Positions 1-8,109 of a DNA stretch of 52,337 bases are shown piece by piece; positions within the stretch are counted from its first letter, which is position 1, and every line of letters begins with the position of its first letter. A program made the position numbers and the translations under genes. The notes beneath the pieces were generated by a model. That model saw only the letters and a list, made by a program, of their open reading frames with translations. It was not told the DNA's origin and ran no database searches. The DNA comes from Intestinimonas sp052065695. Its GTDB lineage: Bacteria > Bacillota > Clostridia > Oscillospirales > Oscillospiraceae. The DNA is taken from positions 1-52,337 of the forward strand of contig NZ_JBQHTM010000022.1 of the NCBI RefSeq assembly GCF_052065695.1, given 5' to 3'.

Positions 1-330
1 AAAGCAGATAAATAATGGCTATTTTGCACTGAAATCACCTTAACCAAGCGCAAATGGCGGCTAATACATTGAGTAGAAACAGGATAAAGGCTTTTATTCA
101 GAGGTTCCTTAAAATTATTCTACGGTATCTTTCAAGTCTTTGTCAATAAGATAATTGTTAAAAAGTGATTGCTGGATAGATCGGCTTTTATCCTCGAATT
201 TTGGATTTGGCTGTTGGGACAAACCGCTCGATCCATATCATGAGAGTCAGCCTCTGTTTGTGGCGATACTGCTCAATTACAGGCAATATATGTAGTGCTC
301 TGTCCAACAGGTATGCAATATGCCTTATAA
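1..330. other. A+T-rich non-coding lead
   Basis: I see no convincing gene here. The stretch is clearly richer in A+T than the genes that follow. It contains a good leftward promoter (separate entry), so the real neighbour lies beyond the left edge. The sharp composition change near 370, together with the missing signal peptide of the next gene, suggests a recombination junction close to 330-370. Confidence 0.6.
117..146 (-). promoter_or_regulatory. Leftward sigma-A type promoter
   Basis: Read on the minus strand there is a consensus -35 TTGACA (141-146), an 18-bp spacer and a -10 TAGAAT (117-122). It would transcribe out of the window to the left. No gene of that transcript is visible. Confidence 0.5.
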
Positions 331-1353
331 ATGAGTATGGAAAAATCTATTGTAATTGGTGACAAAATGCTTTATAAGGAGGCCTGGGATGCCCTGACCG
401 ATGCCCAGAAGGAACTGGTGTCCGGTGAGTTTGCCGACCCCGACTACTTTGGTCGGGACACTGGGGATGCTTCCCTGGACGATCCCCGCAATCAGGATGA
501 TATCGGAGAAAACGAGCTGTTGGTGGTGAGTTTCGGCACCTCTTTCAACGACAGCCGGGTAGAGGACATCAAGGGGATCGAGGATGCCCTTCAGGCGGCG
601 TATCCTGATTGGTCGGTGCGCCGGGCCTTTACCGCTCAGATCATCATCAACCATGTCCAGGCCCGGGACGGCGAGTACATCGACAACATGGATCAGGCCC
701 TGGAGCGGGCGGTGGCCAACGGGGTCAAGAACCTGGTGATCCAGCCCACCCACCTGATGCACGGGGCGGAATATGACGAGCTGATGGATGCCGTGGAGGC
801 TTATCAGGACAAGTTTGAAACTGTGGCCGTGGCTGAGCCTCTGCTGGGCCAGGTAGGCGCGGATGCTGCCACCGTGAACAGCGACAAGCAGGCGGTGGCC
901 GAGGCGGTCACTGCTGCCGCAGTGAGCGAGGCGGGCTATGGCAGCCTGGAGGAGGCCAAGGCTGACGGCGTCGCCTTTGTGTTCCTGGGGCATGGCACCT
1001 CCCACACCGCCAAAGTTTCCTACAGCCAGATGCAGGCCCAGATGGGTGAGCTTGGATATGACAACGTCTTTATCGGCACCGTGGAGGGCGAGCCGGAGGA
1101 GACCGCCTGCGAGGCGGTGATCCAGGCTGTGGCCGATGCGGGCTACACCAAGGTGGTGCTCCGTCCCCTGATGGTGGTGGCCGGCGACCACGCCAACAAC
1201 GACATGGCCGGCCCTGACGCCGACTCCTGGCTGAGCATGTTTGAGGCCAGCGGCTCCTTTGACCAGGTGGATACCCAGATCGCCGGTCTGGGCCAGATTG
1301 AGGCCATCCAGCAGCTCTACGTGGCGCACACCGCCGCAGTCATCGGCCAGTGA
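331..1353 (+). CDS. cbiK: CbiK-like sirohydrochlorin cobaltochelatase
   Basis: Anaerobic cobalt chelatase family (CbiK), which inserts Co2+ into sirohydrochlorin in cobalamin synthesis; exported relatives are linked to heme or metal traffic. The chelatase domain spans about residues 60-335. Two metal-site histidine segments are visible, PTHLMHGAEYDEL (about residue 150) and FLGHGTSHTAKVSYSQM (about residue 225), followed by VVAGDHANND. The segment before the domain (KEAWDALTDAQKELVSGEF) is the linker usually found behind a lipoprotein or Sec signal in clostridial exported CbiK proteins. Here it is preceded only by a short hydrophilic stretch, so the signal peptide appears lost. No clear ribosome binding site precedes ATG 331; ATG 367 is an alternative start. 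The ABC importer downstream fits a role in corrinoid or heme uptake. Confidence 0.85.
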   Translation: MSMEKSIVIGDKMLYKEAWDALTDAQKELVSGEFADPDYFGRDTGDASLDDPRNQDDIGENELLVVSFGTSFNDSRVEDIKGIEDALQAAYPDWSVRRAFTAQIIINHVQARDGEYIDNMDQALERAVANGVKNLVIQPTHLMHGAEYDELMDAVEAYQDKFETVAVAEPLLGQVGADAATVNSDKQAVAEAVTAAAVSEAGYGSLEEAKADGVAFVFLGHGTSHTAKVSYSQMQAQMGELGYDNVFIGTVEGEPEETACEAVIQAVADAGYTKVVLRPLMVVAGDHANNDMAGPDADSWLSMFEASGSFDQVDTQIAGLGQIEAIQQLYVAHTAAVIGQ

Positions 1354-1361
1354 GGACAGCG

Positions 1362-1868
1362 ATGAGAAGTGTGAGACGAACCAGTTGGCTGGCAGGGGCA
1401 TTGCTGTGCGCCCTGCTGGCCGGCTGCGCCGGCGGCGGCCAGGGGAATGAGACCCCCGCTGCCAGTCCTTCTGCCGGTACGCCCGCTTTGGCGGACGGGG
1501 TGTACAGCGCAGCATTTGACACGGACAGCAGTATGTTTCATGTCAGTGAGGCATGTGACGGTCGTGGGGTACTGACGGTGGAGGATGGGCAGATGACTCT
1601 CCATGTATCCTTGGCGTCCAAAAACATCGTCAACCTGTATCCCGGCCTGGCGGAGGATGCCGGGCAGGAGGGAGCGGCGCTGCTGGAGCCCACAGTGGAT
1701 ACTGTGACGTACAGCGACGGTATCTCGGAAGAGGTCAACGGTTTTGACATCCCGGTGCCCGTCCTGGATGAGGAATTCGACCTGGCTCTGTTGGGAACCA
1801 AGGGTACCTGGTACGACCACAAAGTGGTGGTCTCTGACCCTCAGCCTCTGGAGAAAACGGAAGCATAA
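1362..1868 (+). CDS. Small lipoprotein with beta-rich ligand-type domain
   Basis: A 168-residue lipoprotein. It has a basic N-terminus, a hydrophobic stretch and the lipobox LLAGC, then a Ser/Pro/Ala linker and one domain of about 130 residues beginning ADGVYSAAF. That domain resembles the first domain of the next gene product (ADGEYRVEVELTGGSG): both pass through a 'LTV-DG-' strand and a 'PVPVLDE / PVSALDE' segment before the C-terminal strands. The two therefore look like paralogous extracellular modules. GTG 1350 overlaps the cbiK stop; ATG 1362 is preferred because GAGG lies six bases upstream. The function is unknown. Its place between a chelatase and a FecB-type importer suggests tetrapyrrole or metal binding outside the membrane; a NEAT-like fold is possible but not shown. 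Confidence 0.7.
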   Translation: MRSVRRTSWLAGALLCALLAGCAGGGQGNETPAASPSAGTPALADGVYSAAFDTDSSMFHVSEACDGRGVLTVEDGQMTLHVSLASKNIVNLYPGLAEDAGQEGAALLEPTVDTVTYSDGISEEVNGFDIPVPVLDEEFDLALLGTKGTWYDHKVVVSDPQPLEKTEA

Positions 1869-1872
1869 CGCA

Positions 1873-1904
1873 CTGCCCCCGCCTCTTGTCGCAGGCGGGG
1901 GCAG
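1873..1904 (+). terminator. Intergenic hairpin between lipoprotein and binding-protein genes
   Basis: A perfect 12-bp inverted repeat (CTGCCCCCGCCT / AGGCGGGGGCAG) with an 8-base loop and no U-run. It is more likely an mRNA-stability or partial-attenuation element than a full terminator. Confidence 0.5.
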
Positions 1905-1941
1905 ACTGTATTTGCGCCCGACGGCGCGGAAAGGAAATGCC

Positions 1942-3507
1942 ATGAGAGACAGACAGGCACAGTGCGGCAGACGATTTTTGTGGGCAACAATATTGGGAGT
2001 TGGACTGCTCCTGGCCATGACTGCCTGTTCCGGGAAAGCGCCCACCAGTCAGCCTTCGGATGGAACCCTGGCCGACGGCGAATACCGGGTGGAGGTGGAA
2101 CTGACCGGCGGCAGTGGTCGGGCCACTGTGGAATCGCCGGCTCTGCTGACGGTGAGGGACGGCTCTCTGACCGCCACCGTGGTGTGGAGCAGCGACAGCT
2201 ATGACTATATGGTGGTAGGAGATGAGACCTATTTCCCGGTCAACGAGACGGGGAACTCCACCTTTGAGCTCCCGGTGTCCGCTCTGGATGAGAACATCCG
2301 GGTGACAGCGGACACCACTGCCATGGGTGCTCCCCACGAGATCGAGTATACCCTCACTTTTTTCTCGGATGGACTTGTGCCGGCGGATCAGGCCGCGGAT
2401 CAGCAGGTAGAAAGTACCGCCCCAGAGGCGCCGGAGGAGAGCCGGACCCCGGCGGAGACAGGACCGGTGAGTTCCTCCCTGGTGCCCAGCGGCAGCATGG
2501 AGCTGGCCGCCGCCCGGGAATTTACCGTGGACTACTATGAGGGCGGGTACGCTGTCATCTGCATCCATGGCACAGACCGCTACCTGGCAGTGCCTGCCGG
2601 AGCCCAACTCCCAGAGGATTTGGCAGAGGACGTGACTGTCATCCGCACGCCCATCGAAAACACCTATCTGGCAGCCTCTGCTGTCATGGATATGTTCGTC
2701 TCCCTGGACGCCCTGGACACGGTGAGCTTTTCCAGTCTCTCAGCGGACGGCTGGTATCTGGACGTCCCCAGGCGGGCCATGGAGGCGGGGGAGATCCGCT
2801 ATGCAGGTAAGTACTCCGAACCCGACTATGAACAGATCGTGGCAGCAGACTGCGGCTTGGCTATCGAGAGCACCATGATCTACCATACGCCAGAGGTGAA
2901 GGAGCGGCTGGAGCAGTTCGGCGTACCTGTGCTGGTAGACTACTCCAGCTATGAGACAGAGCCCCTGGGACGTACAGAGTGGGTAAAACTCTATGGCTTG
3001 CTGACCGGCCGCCAGGAGGAGGCCGAGGCGGCCTGGGCTGCCCAACAGGAGGCGTTTTCCCAGGCTTCCACTCCGTCCACGGGAAAGACGGTAGCATTTT
3101 TCTACATTACCGCCAGTGGTGAGGTAAATGTCCGCAAGTCGTCCGATTATCTGGCCAAGATGATCAGCATTGCCGGCGGTACCTACCTCTTTGATAACTT
3201 GGGCGACAAAGACGATACCGCCTCCTCCACCATGAGCCTTCAGATGGAGGAATTCTACGCCGCTGCCAAGGATGCCGATTATATGATCTATAACAGCACC
3301 ATCGAAGGAGAGTTGTCCTCGGTGGAAGAGCTGCTGCAGAAGAGTCCCCTGCTGGCCAAGTGCAAAGCGGTGGAAGAGGGGAATGTCTACTGCACCACCA
3401 AGAACATTTACCAATCCTCCATGGCTTTGGGAAGCATCCTCACCGACCTCCACCATATCATTGCGGAGGACGGGGGTGACCTCACCTATTTGTATCGGTT
3501 GGACTGA
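1942..3507 (+). CDS. FecB/BtuF-type ABC substrate-binding lipoprotein with extra N-terminal domain
   Basis: A 521-residue lipoprotein with lipobox near LLAMTAC. After the signal comes a module of about 110 residues (TLADGEYRVEVELTGGSG onward) like the preceding lipoprotein, then a Pro/Glu/Thr-rich linker (about 155-190), then a class III periplasmic-binding-protein fold. That fold includes the 'SLDALDTVSFSS' and 'CGLAIESTMIYHTPEVKERLEQFGVPVLVDYSSYE' type segments typical of BtuF/FhuD/FecB proteins. It captures a siderophore, heme or corrinoid for the permease and ATPase that follow (3-base gap to the permease). ATG 1942 has AAGGAA upstream; an earlier in-frame extension would run through the lipoprotein gene and is rejected. 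The ligand is inferred from cbiK, not shown. Confidence 0.82.
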   Translation: MRDRQAQCGRRFLWATILGVGLLLAMTACSGKAPTSQPSDGTLADGEYRVEVELTGGSGRATVESPALLTVRDGSLTATVVWSSDSYDYMVVGDETYFPVNETGNSTFELPVSALDENIRVTADTTAMGAPHEIEYTLTFFSDGLVPADQAADQQVESTAPEAPEESRTPAETGPVSSSLVPSGSMELAAAREFTVDYYEGGYAVICIHGTDRYLAVPAGAQLPEDLAEDVTVIRTPIENTYLAASAVMDMFVSLDALDTVSFSSLSADGWYLDVPRRAMEAGEIRYAGKYSEPDYEQIVAADCGLAIESTMIYHTPEVKERLEQFGVPVLVDYSSYETEPLGRTEWVKLYGLLTGRQEEAEAAWAAQQEAFSQASTPSTGKTVAFFYITASGEVNVRKSSDYLAKMISIAGGTYLFDNLGDKDDTASSTMSLQMEEFYAAAKDADYMIYNSTIEGELSSVEELLQKSPLLAKCKAVEEGNVYCTTKNIYQSSMALGSILTDLHHIIAEDGGDLTYLYRLD

Positions 3508-3510
3508 ATT

Positions 3511-4524
3511 ATGAAAAGTACAAGGTATATAATCGCGTTTTTGACATTGCTGGTACTGCTGTGCTGTTTTCTCTTGGTCAATCTCTGTGCCGGCAGTGTA
3601 CAGATCCCGTTGGAGGAGGCCCTTCTCATCCTGCGGGGTGCCGGCGGAGATGAGGTGGCCCGGGATATCATTCTGGACATCCGCTTTCCCCGGGCGTTGG
3701 CCGCCGCCATCCTGGGAGGTGCGCTGGCTCTGTCCGGCTATCTGCTCCAGACCTTCTTTCACAACCCTATCGCAAGCCCCTTTACTTTGGGCATCTCGTC
3801 GGGCGCCAAGCTGGTGGTGGCGCTGGTGATGATAGCTGCCCTCAACTGTTCGATACAGATCAGTTCCATGGGCATGATCGCGGCGGCCTTCGGAGGGGCC
3901 CTGCTCTGCATGGGCTTTGTACTCCTCCTCTCCCGGGCGGTGAGCCAGATGTCCATGCTCATCATCAGCGGCGTGATGATCGGCTATATCTGCTCGGCGG
4001 TCACTGACTTTGTGGTCACGTTTGCCGACGACGCCAACATCGTCAACCTTCACAACTGGTCTAAGGGCAGCTTCTCCGGAATCAGCTGGGGCAATACGGC
4101 GGTTATGGCTGCGGTAGTGCTGCCGACTCTGCTGGGGACTTTCCTGTTATCCAAGCCCATCAGCGCCTACCAGATGGGGGAGACTTATGCCCAGAACATG
4201 GGCATCCACATTGGCCGCTTCCGGATGGTGTTGGTGCTTATGTCCAGTATTTTGTCCGCCTGTGTCACCGCTTTTGCGGGGCCGGTGTCCTTTGTGGGCA
4301 TCGCGGTGCCCCACCTGGTCAAGAGCCTGTTCGGCACCGCCAAACCTGTGCTTATGGTGCCTGCCTGCTTCCTGGGCGGGGCGGTGTTCTGCCTGTTCTG
4401 CGATCTGTTGGCCCGGGTGCTGTTCGCACCAACTGAGCTGGGCATCAGCACGGTGACCGCCATGTTTGGCGCGCCGGTGGTCATCTACATCATGGTGCGG
4501 CGGAGAAAGGAGCGGGAGCGATAA
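3511..4524 (+). CDS. FecCD-family ABC transporter permease
   Basis: A 337-residue integral membrane protein of the BtuC/FecCD/FhuB family with about nine or ten hydrophobic helices. Family signatures are visible: RFPRALAAAILGGALALSGYLLQ near residue 60, the NPIASPFTLGISSGA loop, and 'GPVSFVGIAVPHLVKSLFG' near residue 255. It forms the channel of the importer. It starts three bases after the binding-protein stop and its stop is directly followed by the ATPase start, so the three are translated from one message. The family imports vitamin B12, heme or siderophores; the adjacent CbiK favours a corrinoid or other tetrapyrrole. Confidence 0.92.
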   Translation: MKSTRYIIAFLTLLVLLCCFLLVNLCAGSVQIPLEEALLILRGAGGDEVARDIILDIRFPRALAAAILGGALALSGYLLQTFFHNPIASPFTLGISSGAKLVVALVMIAALNCSIQISSMGMIAAAFGGALLCMGFVLLLSRAVSQMSMLIISGVMIGYICSAVTDFVVTFADDANIVNLHNWSKGSFSGISWGNTAVMAAVVLPTLLGTFLLSKPISAYQMGETYAQNMGIHIGRFRMVLVLMSSILSACVTAFAGPVSFVGIAVPHLVKSLFGTAKPVLMVPACFLGGAVFCLFCDLLARVLFAPTELGISTVTAMFGAPVVIYIMVRRRKERER

Positions 4525-5682
4525 GTGGAACAGGAATTGTATTTTACCGCCAAAGGGCTGACCATCGGCTACCACGGTGTTCCCCTGATCCGGGACATCA
4601 CCTTTTCCCTCCGCCGTGGGGAAATCCTCTCCCTTATCGGTCCCAACGGCGCAGGAAAAACAACGTTGCTCAGGAGCATCATCCGTCAGCTGGCCCCATT
4701 GGGTGGCGTGGTCACTCTGGACGGACGAGACATGGCTGCCCTCAGCGGAAAAGAGCTGTCTACCCGCATGGCGGTGGTGCTTACCGAACGGGTCAAGACT
4801 GAGCTGATGACCTGCGAGGACGTGGTGGCCACCGGGCGCTACCCCTATACGGGAAAGTTCGGCCTGTTGGGTGAAAAAGACTGGGATGCGGTGCGGGAGT
4901 CCATGGAGCTGGTGCACATCACCGAACTGGCCAAGCGGGATTTTTCTCAAATCAGCGACGGCCAGAAACAGCGGGTCATGCTGGCCCGGGCGGTGTGTCA
5001 GCAGCCGGAGCTGCTCATCCTGGACGAGCCGACGTCCTTTCTGGATCTGCGTTACAAGCTGGAGTTCCTCACTATCCTTCAGCAGATGTCCCGAAGCCGA
5101 CACCTGACCGTAATCCTCTCTCTTCACGAGCTGGATCTGGCTGGGCGGATTTCTGACAAGATTGCCTGCATCAAGGGAGATCGCATTGACCGCTTCGGTA
5201 CTCCGGAGGAGATTTATGGAGCGGAGTACCTGCCATCCCTGTATGATATTACGGTGGGCAGCTATGATCCCCGGTCAGGGGATGTGGAACTGGAGCCGGC
5301 GAGGGGGACGCCGCAGGTGTTTGTGCTGGCAGGAAACGGTACTGGTACCGGGATATTTCGCCAGCTCCAGCGGGCGGGCGTGCCCTTTGCCGCCGGCATC
5401 CTGTGGGAGAACGATTTGGACTACCCCGCTGCCCGGGCCCTGGCGGCGGAGGTGGTCAGCGTGAAAGCCTTCTGCCGGATCGGGGCGGAGGCTGTGGAGC
5501 GGGCCAAGGCACTGATTGACCAGTGCCCGGAGGTGATCTGTACAGTCGATCTGACCAATGCGGGAGATTGGGCAGAGGAACTGCGTACCATCCGGGACTA
5601 CGCCCGAAGCTGCGCCTCAGTCTGTTACACGGAGATCGACACCGTCACTCCAGACAACCTGACCGCCGACTCCAGACCGTAA
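4525..5682 (+). CDS. FecE/BtuD-type ABC ATPase with C-terminal extra domain
   Basis: A 385-residue ATPase. It has Walker A GPNGAGKTT (about residue 38), Q-loop region, signature ISDGQKQRVMLAR (SDGQ in place of SGGQ), Walker B LLILDEPTSFLDL and the switch His in LSLHE. The ATPase core ends near residue 255. About 130 further residues follow, beginning VFVLAGNGTGTGIFRQLQRAG, that look like a small alpha/beta domain and are absent from BtuD or FecE. The GTG start is immediately after the permease stop. It powers the importer; the extra domain may be regulatory or a corrinoid/nucleotide sensor, which is only inference. Confidence 0.9.
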   Translation: MEQELYFTAKGLTIGYHGVPLIRDITFSLRRGEILSLIGPNGAGKTTLLRSIIRQLAPLGGVVTLDGRDMAALSGKELSTRMAVVLTERVKTELMTCEDVVATGRYPYTGKFGLLGEKDWDAVRESMELVHITELAKRDFSQISDGQKQRVMLARAVCQQPELLILDEPTSFLDLRYKLEFLTILQQMSRSRHLTVILSLHELDLAGRISDKIACIKGDRIDRFGTPEEIYGAEYLPSLYDITVGSYDPRSGDVELEPARGTPQVFVLAGNGTGTGIFRQLQRAGVPFAAGILWENDLDYPAARALAAEVVSVKAFCRIGAEAVERAKALIDQCPEVICTVDLTNAGDWAEELRTIRDYARSCASVCYTEIDTVTPDNLTADSRP

Positions 5683-5725
5683 AGAAAATTCTGCATCAGC
5701 TACCGGAGCTTTCAGCGGCCAGTAT

Positions 5726-6433
5726 ATGAACGGGGGAAGCCTTTTGGAGATCCAGGGACTACAGAAACTGACATTGTTGGACTGGCCGGGGAAGGTGGCC
5801 TGCACCGTCTTTTTGGGTGGGTGCAACTTTCGCTGTCCCTTCTGCCACAATGGCGATCTGGTGGCCGGAACGCCGCCGGCGGGGATGGCGGAAGAGGAGC
5901 TGTTCTGCTTTCTCCAAAAACGCCAGGGCCTTCTGGATGGAGTCTGTGTCACCGGTGGGGAGCCTCTGCTGCGGCCGGATCTTGGGGATCTTTTAAGGCG
6001 GATCAAGAGCCTGGGCTTCCCGGTAAAGCTGGACACCAACGGCAGCCACCCGGAGGCTCTGCGGAGGCTGTGGGAAGATGGGCTGGTGGACTACGTCGCT
6101 ATGGACATCAAAAACTGCCCCGCACGTTACGCCGAGACCACCGGCATCCCCGGCCTGGATCTGGCTCCTATCCGGGAGAGCGTTATCTGGCTCCTCACGG
6201 GAAAGGTGGACTATGAGTTTCGCACCACCGTAGTGCGTCAACTCCACAGTGAGGAGGATCTTTTGGCTGCCGCCCGGTGGATCCGGGGAGCCCAGCGGTA
6301 TTTTCTCCAGTCCTTCGTAAATCGGGACACCGTGCTGTTGCCCGGTCTCTCCGCCTGGGACAAGTCAGATCTGGAGCGCGCTGCCGCCCGCATCCGCCCC
6401 CTGGTGCCGTCAGTTCAGCTTCGGGGTGTATAG
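5726..6433 (+). CDS. nrdG: Anaerobic ribonucleotide reductase activating protein (radical SAM, NrdG2 type)
   Basis: A 235-residue radical SAM enzyme. The cluster motif CNFRCPFC, in GGCNFRCPFCHNGDLV, is at about residue 36; the GGEP motif (VTGGEPLLRPDL) is at about 75, and 'LDTNGSHPEALRRL' follows. It belongs to the pyruvate-formate-lyase-activase-like NrdG group that generates the glycyl radical on NrdD using S-adenosylmethionine. It precedes an NrdR-box promoter and an nrdD start, which supports the assignment. The gene is intact, although its partner nrdD is cut off at the ATP-cone in this window. Confidence 0.88.
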   Translation: MNGGSLLEIQGLQKLTLLDWPGKVACTVFLGGCNFRCPFCHNGDLVAGTPPAGMAEEELFCFLQKRQGLLDGVCVTGGEPLLRPDLGDLLRRIKSLGFPVKLDTNGSHPEALRRLWEDGLVDYVAMDIKNCPARYAETTGIPGLDLAPIRESVIWLLTGKVDYEFRTTVVRQLHSEEDLLAAARWIRGAQRYFLQSFVNRDTVLLPGLSAWDKSDLERAAARIRPLVPSVQLRGV

Positions 6434-6484
6434 TCTCACATTTGTCGAGGGTGGCCAAAAGTCATCCTCGATTTTCTGTCTATA

Positions 6485-6525
6485 CAAGATATAGTATTCA
6501 TAAAATATATAAATCCTATATATTG
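6485..6525 (+). promoter_or_regulatory. Pair of NrdR boxes upstream of nrdD
   Basis: Two copies of the NrdR core CWATATATWG lie 31 bp apart, start to start: caagatatag (6485-6494, one mismatch) and ctatatattg (6516-6525, perfect). NrdR sites usually come as such pairs about three helical turns apart. The second box overlaps the -35 of the promoter below. This marks the downstream gene as a ribonucleotide reductase repressed by NrdR-(d)ATP. Confidence 0.8.
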
Positions 6526-6551
6526 ACCTTCTCCAACGGGAGTGATATAGC
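6523..6551 (+). promoter_or_regulatory. nrdD promoter
   Basis: -35 TTGACC (6523-6528), 17-bp spacer, -10 TATAGC (6546-6551). The -35 is covered by the second NrdR box, the expected repression layout. Confidence 0.65.
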
Positions 6552-6613
6552 GAGAAGGACTTGAGCAACGCCATGCATGGCAGACAGAATATTACACGGT
6601 GGAGGAACAAATC

Positions 6614-6925
6614 ATGTACCAGGTAACAAAGCGGGACGGATCTATTGCCCCCTTTGCCATCGGCAAAATCAGTGCGGCCATCGCCAAGGCCTTTGTGGCC
6701 CTCAACAAGCAGTATCACCCCAGCGTGATGGATCTGCTGGCTCTGCGGGTGACGGCAGACTTTGAACCCAAGATCAAGGACGACCTCATCTCTGTGGAGG
6801 ACATCCAGGATAGCGTGGAGCGGGTTTTGTCCGAGGCGGGCTATGCTGACGTGGCCAAGGCCTACATCCTCTACCGCAAGCAGCGAGAGAAGATCCGCAA
6901 CCTGAACTCTACCATGCTCAATTAG
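6614..6925 (+). pseudogene. nrdD: nrdD N-terminal fragment (ATP-cone only)
   Basis: 103 residues starting MYQVTKRDGSIAPF, ATG 6614 with GGAGG eight bases upstream. The whole length is the ATP-cone that senses dATP/ATP at the N-terminus of class III ribonucleotide reductase, ending RKQREKIRNLNSTMLN. In normal NrdD (about 700 residues) the catalytic domain follows directly at this point. Here a TAG stop appears and the next sequence belongs to a minus-strand mobile gene whose TAA stop overlaps it (6922-6924). The promoter and NrdR boxes are intact, so it is probably the 5' remnant of nrdD cut by element insertion or rearrangement. A functional stand-alone ATP-cone protein is a less likely alternative. 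No catalytic remainder was found in the window. Confidence 0.75.
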
Positions 6926-7302
6926 CCCCGCACCACAGTATAGCCGTCCGAAGCGGTGCCCCGCTCCCGTCTGACCTTGCTGCTCCATTCCAACAGGGGA
7001 TGGTCGGTCATATAGGCAAGACCGTGCAGAATCAGCTGCTCTACATCCAGCTTTCGCAAGATGGTCAGTTCCGTACAGGAGATCTTGGAGTCAATGGCAT
7101 CCTCATCCAGGTCGCCCTCCACCTTGACCAGGTAATACTCGGAGTTTTGGATGTCCGGGTAGTGAACCAGGCAGTCAAGAGGGTTAGCTGCGGTATGAAA
7201 ACCATTACGCTGACAGTTTGCCTGATCGGTCATATTCTTTCCCATGGTGAACTGGTAGCCCAGGCAAATCAGGCCTTTTTTAAACCCTTTGTATGCGAGC
7301 AT
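6922..7302 (-). CDS. Phage-type hypothetical protein (DUF7666-like)
   Basis: 126 residues beginning MLAYKGFKKGLICLGYQF, with GGAGAG about seven bases upstream. The pattern 'GFHTAANPLDCLVHYP' then 'YYLVKVEGDL' is like small phage and plasmid proteins of the DUF7666 type, whose function is unknown. It is the last gene of a minus-strand set and its stop overlaps that of the nrdD fragment, so it sits exactly at the element/chromosome junction. Confidence 0.55.
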   Translation of the reverse strand: MLAYKGFKKGLICLGYQFTMGKNMTDQANCQRNGFHTAANPLDCLVHYPDIQNSEYYLVKVEGDLDEDAIDSKISCTELTILRKLDVEQLILHGLAYMTDHPLLEWSSKVRRERGTASDGYTVVRG

Positions 7303-7317
7303 CTTTTCACTCTCCCA

Positions 7318-8109
7318 TCAACTTGCCTTGCCGGCAGCTTCCAGAAAGGCGCCAAAGGAGATCTGATTCTCGTCCACCGGCGCCTTTTCCTCCACTTTGG
7401 CCTCCTGTGGCTTCTCTGTTTTCTTCGGTGCCGAAGCCTTTTGGGCCGCAGCTTTCTTCCGGGATCTGGAGCTGACTGGGCCGGTATAGGGCTTGGCCTC
7501 AAATTGATCGTCCTCCTCCTTATCCTCGGGAGCATCCGTATCTCGGTAGTAATCCTCTGCCCACTGGTAGACTATTTCATCTGGAACATCGCCGCCATAT
7601 ATGCCATTGGTGCCATAGGGGCGCTGCATACCGTTGCTCTTCATTTCCTGCTCCAGATATTCTCTGGCCTTGCGGTTGATGTACCAAACGCAGTGTATAA
7701 AACTCTTGCGTGGGTGCATGGTCAGCCTGGCAAATTCCAGGTCATCCAGGCAAAGCGTCTGGATATCCTCCTTGCTCTGAGCCTTTTCCGGCTTTATCCG
7801 CTGTTCAGAGTGACAAGATCGGGTGGAATTTATGGAGGACGGATATTCGCCGCTGACAGAAAGGCAAACTATCGCACTCCATTTGTCCAGCGAAATCGAC
7901 TGGTGGTCAATTTCGCGCAGCATTTCATCCATCCAACATTTTTCACAGATGTACACATCAGCATGTCTGCTCAGAGAGTTCAGGAAAAAGAAGCTTCCAG
8001 AATACAGCTCGTTATAGCCGCACCGCGGGCAGATAAGATCCTGTTCCGCCTCTTGAAGTGGGCGCAACCGCTCTAGAAATGTTTTCATTTCTTTTTCAGT
8101 CATGTTCAT
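7318..8109 (-). CDS. Zinc-ribbon protein with PcfK/AcrIIA9-like C-terminal half
   Basis: 263 residues. The N-terminus has a zinc ribbon (CPRCG about residue 27, CEKC about residue 55). The second half contains 'LDDLEFARLTMHPRKSFIHCVWYINRKA' and 'VPDEIVYQWAEDYYRD', which resembles the PcfK/AcrIIA9 fold common in clostridial conjugative and phage elements. A Lys/Ala/Pro/Glu-rich tail ends in QISFGAFLEAA. Translation is coupled to the upstream gene by an ATGA overlap at 8106-8109. Function is not known; no anti-CRISPR activity should be assumed. Confidence 0.5.
   Translation of the reverse strand: MNMTEKEMKTFLERLRPLQEAEQDLICPRCGYNELYSGSFFFLNSLSRHADVYICEKCWMDEMLREIDHQSISLDKWSAIVCLSVSGEYPSSINSTRSCHSEQRIKPEKAQSKEDIQTLCLDDLEFARLTMHPRKSFIHCVWYINRKAREYLEQEMKSNGMQRPYGTNGIYGGDVPDEIVYQWAEDYYRDTDAPEDKEEDDQFEAKPYTGPVSSRSRKKAAAQKASAPKKTEKPQEAKVEEKAPVDENQISFGAFLEAAGKAS

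Noticed and set aside
1744..1941. N-terminal extension of the binding protein to 1744
   Set aside because: It would overlap the lipoprotein gene in another frame; ATG 1942 has its own ribosome binding site and signal peptide.
7318..8109. Calling the zinc-ribbon protein an anti-CRISPR
   Set aside because: The likeness to AcrIIA9/PcfK is weak by eye, and most such proteins are not shown to inhibit Cas9.
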